Source: Paracoccaceae bacterium (GTDB lineage: Bacteria > Pseudomonadota > Alphaproteobacteria > Rhodobacterales > Rhodobacteraceae). From it: 64,000 nt of DNA. Under the pieces are notes generated by a model. The model searched no databases, was not told where the DNA came from, and was given only the letters and a program-made list of their open reading frames with translations. Where the stretch lies: positions 2,273,620 to 2,337,619 of the forward strand of contig JAHRYM010000001.1 in the NCBI GenBank assembly GCA_020622085.1, given 5' to 3'. Of the stretch, positions 62,091 to 64,000 are shown in pieces. A program made the position numbers and the translations under genes. Each line of letters begins with the position of its first letter. The first letter of the stretch is position 1.

Positions 62091-64000
62091 ATGACATTGC
62101 AGGACCATCCGCTCGACTTCAACGACGTGCCGCCTGCCCGCAAGGTGCGCGGTGCCAACCGCATGTCGGTGGCCCGGCTGGCGGAACAGCTGAACGACCG
62201 GATCGGTGATCTTGCCGTTGCCCTGCTGGGCGCCCCGAACCGGGGATTGTCCAGCCAGACCCAGCTTCGCTTCGGCACCAAGGGCAGCGTGGCGGTGGAA
62301 ATCGCGGGCAAGGATGCCGGGCGCTGGTATGACCACGAGGCAGGCACCGGCGGCGCTGGTCTGGAACTTATCCGCCATCACTTCGGGCTGGACGAAAAAC
62401 CCGCATGGGATTGGGCGCGGAACTGGCTGGGCGAGGCGGCGATGCCGTCCTCTTGGACCGCCAAACCGGCCACCGCCCCTGCCCGAGGCGCGGCCAAGCC
62501 CGTCGAGATGACCGATGCAGAACGCGCCACCAAGGTCGCAGAGATCGTCCGTCAGACCGAAAGCCCGAACGGCACCCCTGTCCACGCCTATCTGCGCGGG
62601 CGCGGCATCGCCATTCAGCCGCCCGACTGCATCCGGTTTCGTCAGAACGCCTATGGCAGCTATGGCGCGATGGTCGCGCTGGCTACCGATGCGGCAGGCG
62701 GGGTTCTGGCCATCCAGCAGGTCTATCTGACCGCCGAGGGCAAGAAGGCCCCGCTCAATCCCGTCAAGCGCACCAACAAGGCGGTCGAGGGCTGGGCCGA
62801 ACGTTCCGCCGTGCGTCTGCCGGGGCGCGACCCGCTGGTGCTGTGCGAGGGGGTCGAAACCGCACTGTCGATCTGGCAGGCGACCGGTCAGGAGGTCTGG
62901 GCCTGCCTCGGCATCTCGAACATCGCCCACGCGCCCGTCCCCGAAAAGGCCATGGTGATCATCGCCCGCGATGGCGACGCGCCCGGCAGCAAGGCCGAGG
63001 GGGCGATCGTCCGCGCCGCCACCGCCCTTGCCCAGCGTGGGCTGAGGGTGATGATCGCCACACCACCCGAAGGCGAGGACTTCAACGATGTGCTCCAGCG
63101 CGAGGGCGACGAGGCAATTCGCAACCGCATCGCGGGTGCCGACCCGTTCCGCCCCGACCAGGCCGACACGGGCCGCAAGCGCCTCTACATCGGGTCGGAT
63201 GTGGAGATGGCCAAACGCGTGCGTGAGGATCTGACCGAACGCCATGGCCGCATTGTACATGCCGAAGGCGAGTTCTGGCGCTATTGCGGCACCCATTGGG
63301 ACGCGATCCCGGCCCACGAGTTGCGCCTGCCGGTCCACACCTATGACGGCGCGAGCTTCGAGACACCCGCAGGCGAGCCCTCGAACATCAAGCTGACCCA
63401 GACTCGCGTCAACTCCGTCCTGAACGAATGTGCCGCTCTTTGCGCCGAGCCCGGATTCTTCGACACCCCGCCCGCTGGCATCAACTGCACTTCGGGCTTC
63501 ATCCGCTTTGATGCCGCTGGCACTCCCAATCTTGATGCGCATCACCGCAATCACCGCTGCCGCCACACCCTGCCCGGCCATTGGCACGCGGGCATGCCCG
63601 GCACAGCGCCCGAAGGCTCCTTGCTGCACCTCCTGCTGACCGGCAGCTTCAAGGGCGACCCCGAGGCGCAGGCAAAATGCGATCTCCTGGCCGAGATCTG
63701 CGGATCGGCCGCGCTGGGCTATGCGACCCGCCTGCTGCAGCCCGGCGCTGTCGTGCTGCATGGCAGGACCGCCGAGAATGGCAAGAGCCAGATTCTGCAA
63801 CTGGCGCGCGGCCTGCTGCCCGCCAATGCCATCTGCTGCGTCCCTGCCTCGCAAATGGGGGACGATAAGCATGTCCTCGGCATGGTCGGCAAGCTTCTGA
63901 ATGCATCCGACGAGTTGTCAGCGGAAGCCATCGCGTCGGACGCATTCAAGGCCGTCGTGACCGGCGATCCCCTCCAAGGGCGCGATGTCTACAAAAGCAG
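62091..64000 (+). CDS. Toprim primase/D5-type helicase fusion (3' end outside window)
   Basis: At least 636 residues, open to the window end. The N-terminal part has GRWYDHEAGTGGAGLELI, then a toprim core: LVLCEGVETALSIWQA and VIIARDGDAPGSKAE. A D5_N/SF3-like helicase follows, with Walker A LHGRTAENGKSQILQL (just after 63750) and LNASDELS as Walker B. Such fusions start replication of satellites and small prophages. Start ATG 62091 (MTLQDHPLDFNDVPP); the ribosome site is weak. Confidence 0.85.
   Translation, partial: MTLQDHPLDFNDVPPARKVRGANRMSVARLAEQLNDRIGDLAVALLGAPNRGLSSQTQLRFGTKGSVAVEIAGKDAGRWYDHEAGTGGAGLELIRHHFGLDEKPAWDWARNWLGEAAMPSSWTAKPATAPARGAAKPVEMTDAERATKVAEIVRQTESPNGTPVHAYLRGRGIAIQPPDCIRFRQNAYGSYGAMVALATDAAGGVLAIQQVYLTAEGKKAPLNPVKRTNKAVEGWAERSAVRLPGRDPLVLCEGVETALSIWQATGQEVWACLGISNIAHAPVPEKAMVIIARDGDAPGSKAEGAIVRAATALAQRGLRVMIATPPEGEDFNDVLQREGDEAIRNRIAGADPFRPDQADTGRKRLYIGSDVEMAKRVREDLTERHGRIVHAEGEFWRYCGTHWDAIPAHELRLPVHTYDGASFETPAGEPSNIKLTQTRVNSVLNECAALCAEPGFFDTPPAGINCTSGFIRFDAAGTPNLDAHHRNHRCRHTLPGHWHAGMPGTAPEGSLLHLLLTGSFKGDPEAQAKCDLLAEICGSAALGYATRLLQPGAVVLHGRTAENGKSQILQLARGLLPANAICCVPASQMGDDKHVLGMVGKLLNASDELSAEAIASDAFKAVVTGDPLQGRDVYKS

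Larger units (their letters stand above)
58268..64000. mobile_element. Element C: left part of a further integrated element (possible satellite)
   Basis: It starts at the second att copy and carries its own integrase facing att, a regulator, an excisionase-like gene and a primase-helicase that runs off the window. The short compact early region (int, HTH, excisionase-like, primase) is the layout of phage satellites. It shares the arm repeat GTGTCGCACGG with element A. Confidence 0.55.

Noticed and set aside
61887-63872. 661-residue minus-strand frame
   Set aside because: Antisense to the toprim primase-helicase, which has clear motifs.

Overview
The window is high-GC alphaproteobacterial DNA. 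Codon use, the gene-transfer-agent-like tail proteins, a C5 methyltransferase type common in rhodobacterial phages and a DUF3489 gene all suggest Rhodobacterales (Paracoccus/Rhodobacter relatives); this is inference from gene content. No host housekeeping gene is visible. The whole window appears to be a tandem array of integrated mobile elements at the 3' end of a tRNA-Met(CAT) gene. Two identical 45-bp copies of the tRNA 3' half (anticodon to CCA, minus strand) lie at 2429-2473 and 58223-58267. The intact tRNA should lie to the right of the window.

Element A (1-2428, only its right end) carries the end of a prohead protease/major capsid fusion, a gpW-like protein, a DUF2190-like protein and a hypothetical protein. 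Element B (2429-58222, about 55.8 kb) is a complete lambda-headed siphoprophage. Its left end has a YobI-type membrane P-loop NTPase (minus) and a P4-type tyrosine integrase. Next comes an early operon of ATGA-coupled genes: HTH, VRR-NUC nuclease, a replication protein with intragenic iterons, and a C5 DNA methyltransferase that changes reading frame. This is followed by a six-gene type III-like restriction operon (12.9-22.7 kb), two tandem ParB-methyltransferases and an AbiH protein. A DUF3489 gene has been split by a three-recombinase RIT element with perfect 38-bp terminal inverted repeats.

The late region of B (31.3-54.4 kb, all plus) runs: terminase small and large, gpW, portal, S49 protease with an internal scaffold start, decoration protein, major capsid E, head completion, a secreted moron, tail terminator, tail tube, tail chaperone with a canonical A-AAA-AAC slippery site, tape measure, four GTA gp12-15-like tail-tip proteins, DUF2793 fibre, a small membrane protein, endolysin and holin. 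The right end carries a HelD-like helicase with zinc ribbons (minus) and a ParD/ParE pair, then the second att copy.

Element C (58268 to the window end) starts with an unknown accessory gene and a different tyrosine integrase facing att. A regulator, an excisionase-like protein and a toprim/D5-type primase-helicase cut by the window end follow. A and C share an arm-type repeat (GTGTYGCAYGG) distinct from that of B (GTTGACMAG), so A and C may be related capsid-forming satellites flanking a full-size prophage in one att site. The strongest candidates for something undescribed are the six-gene restriction operon, the dual-frame methyltransferase and the satellite-prophage-satellite array.
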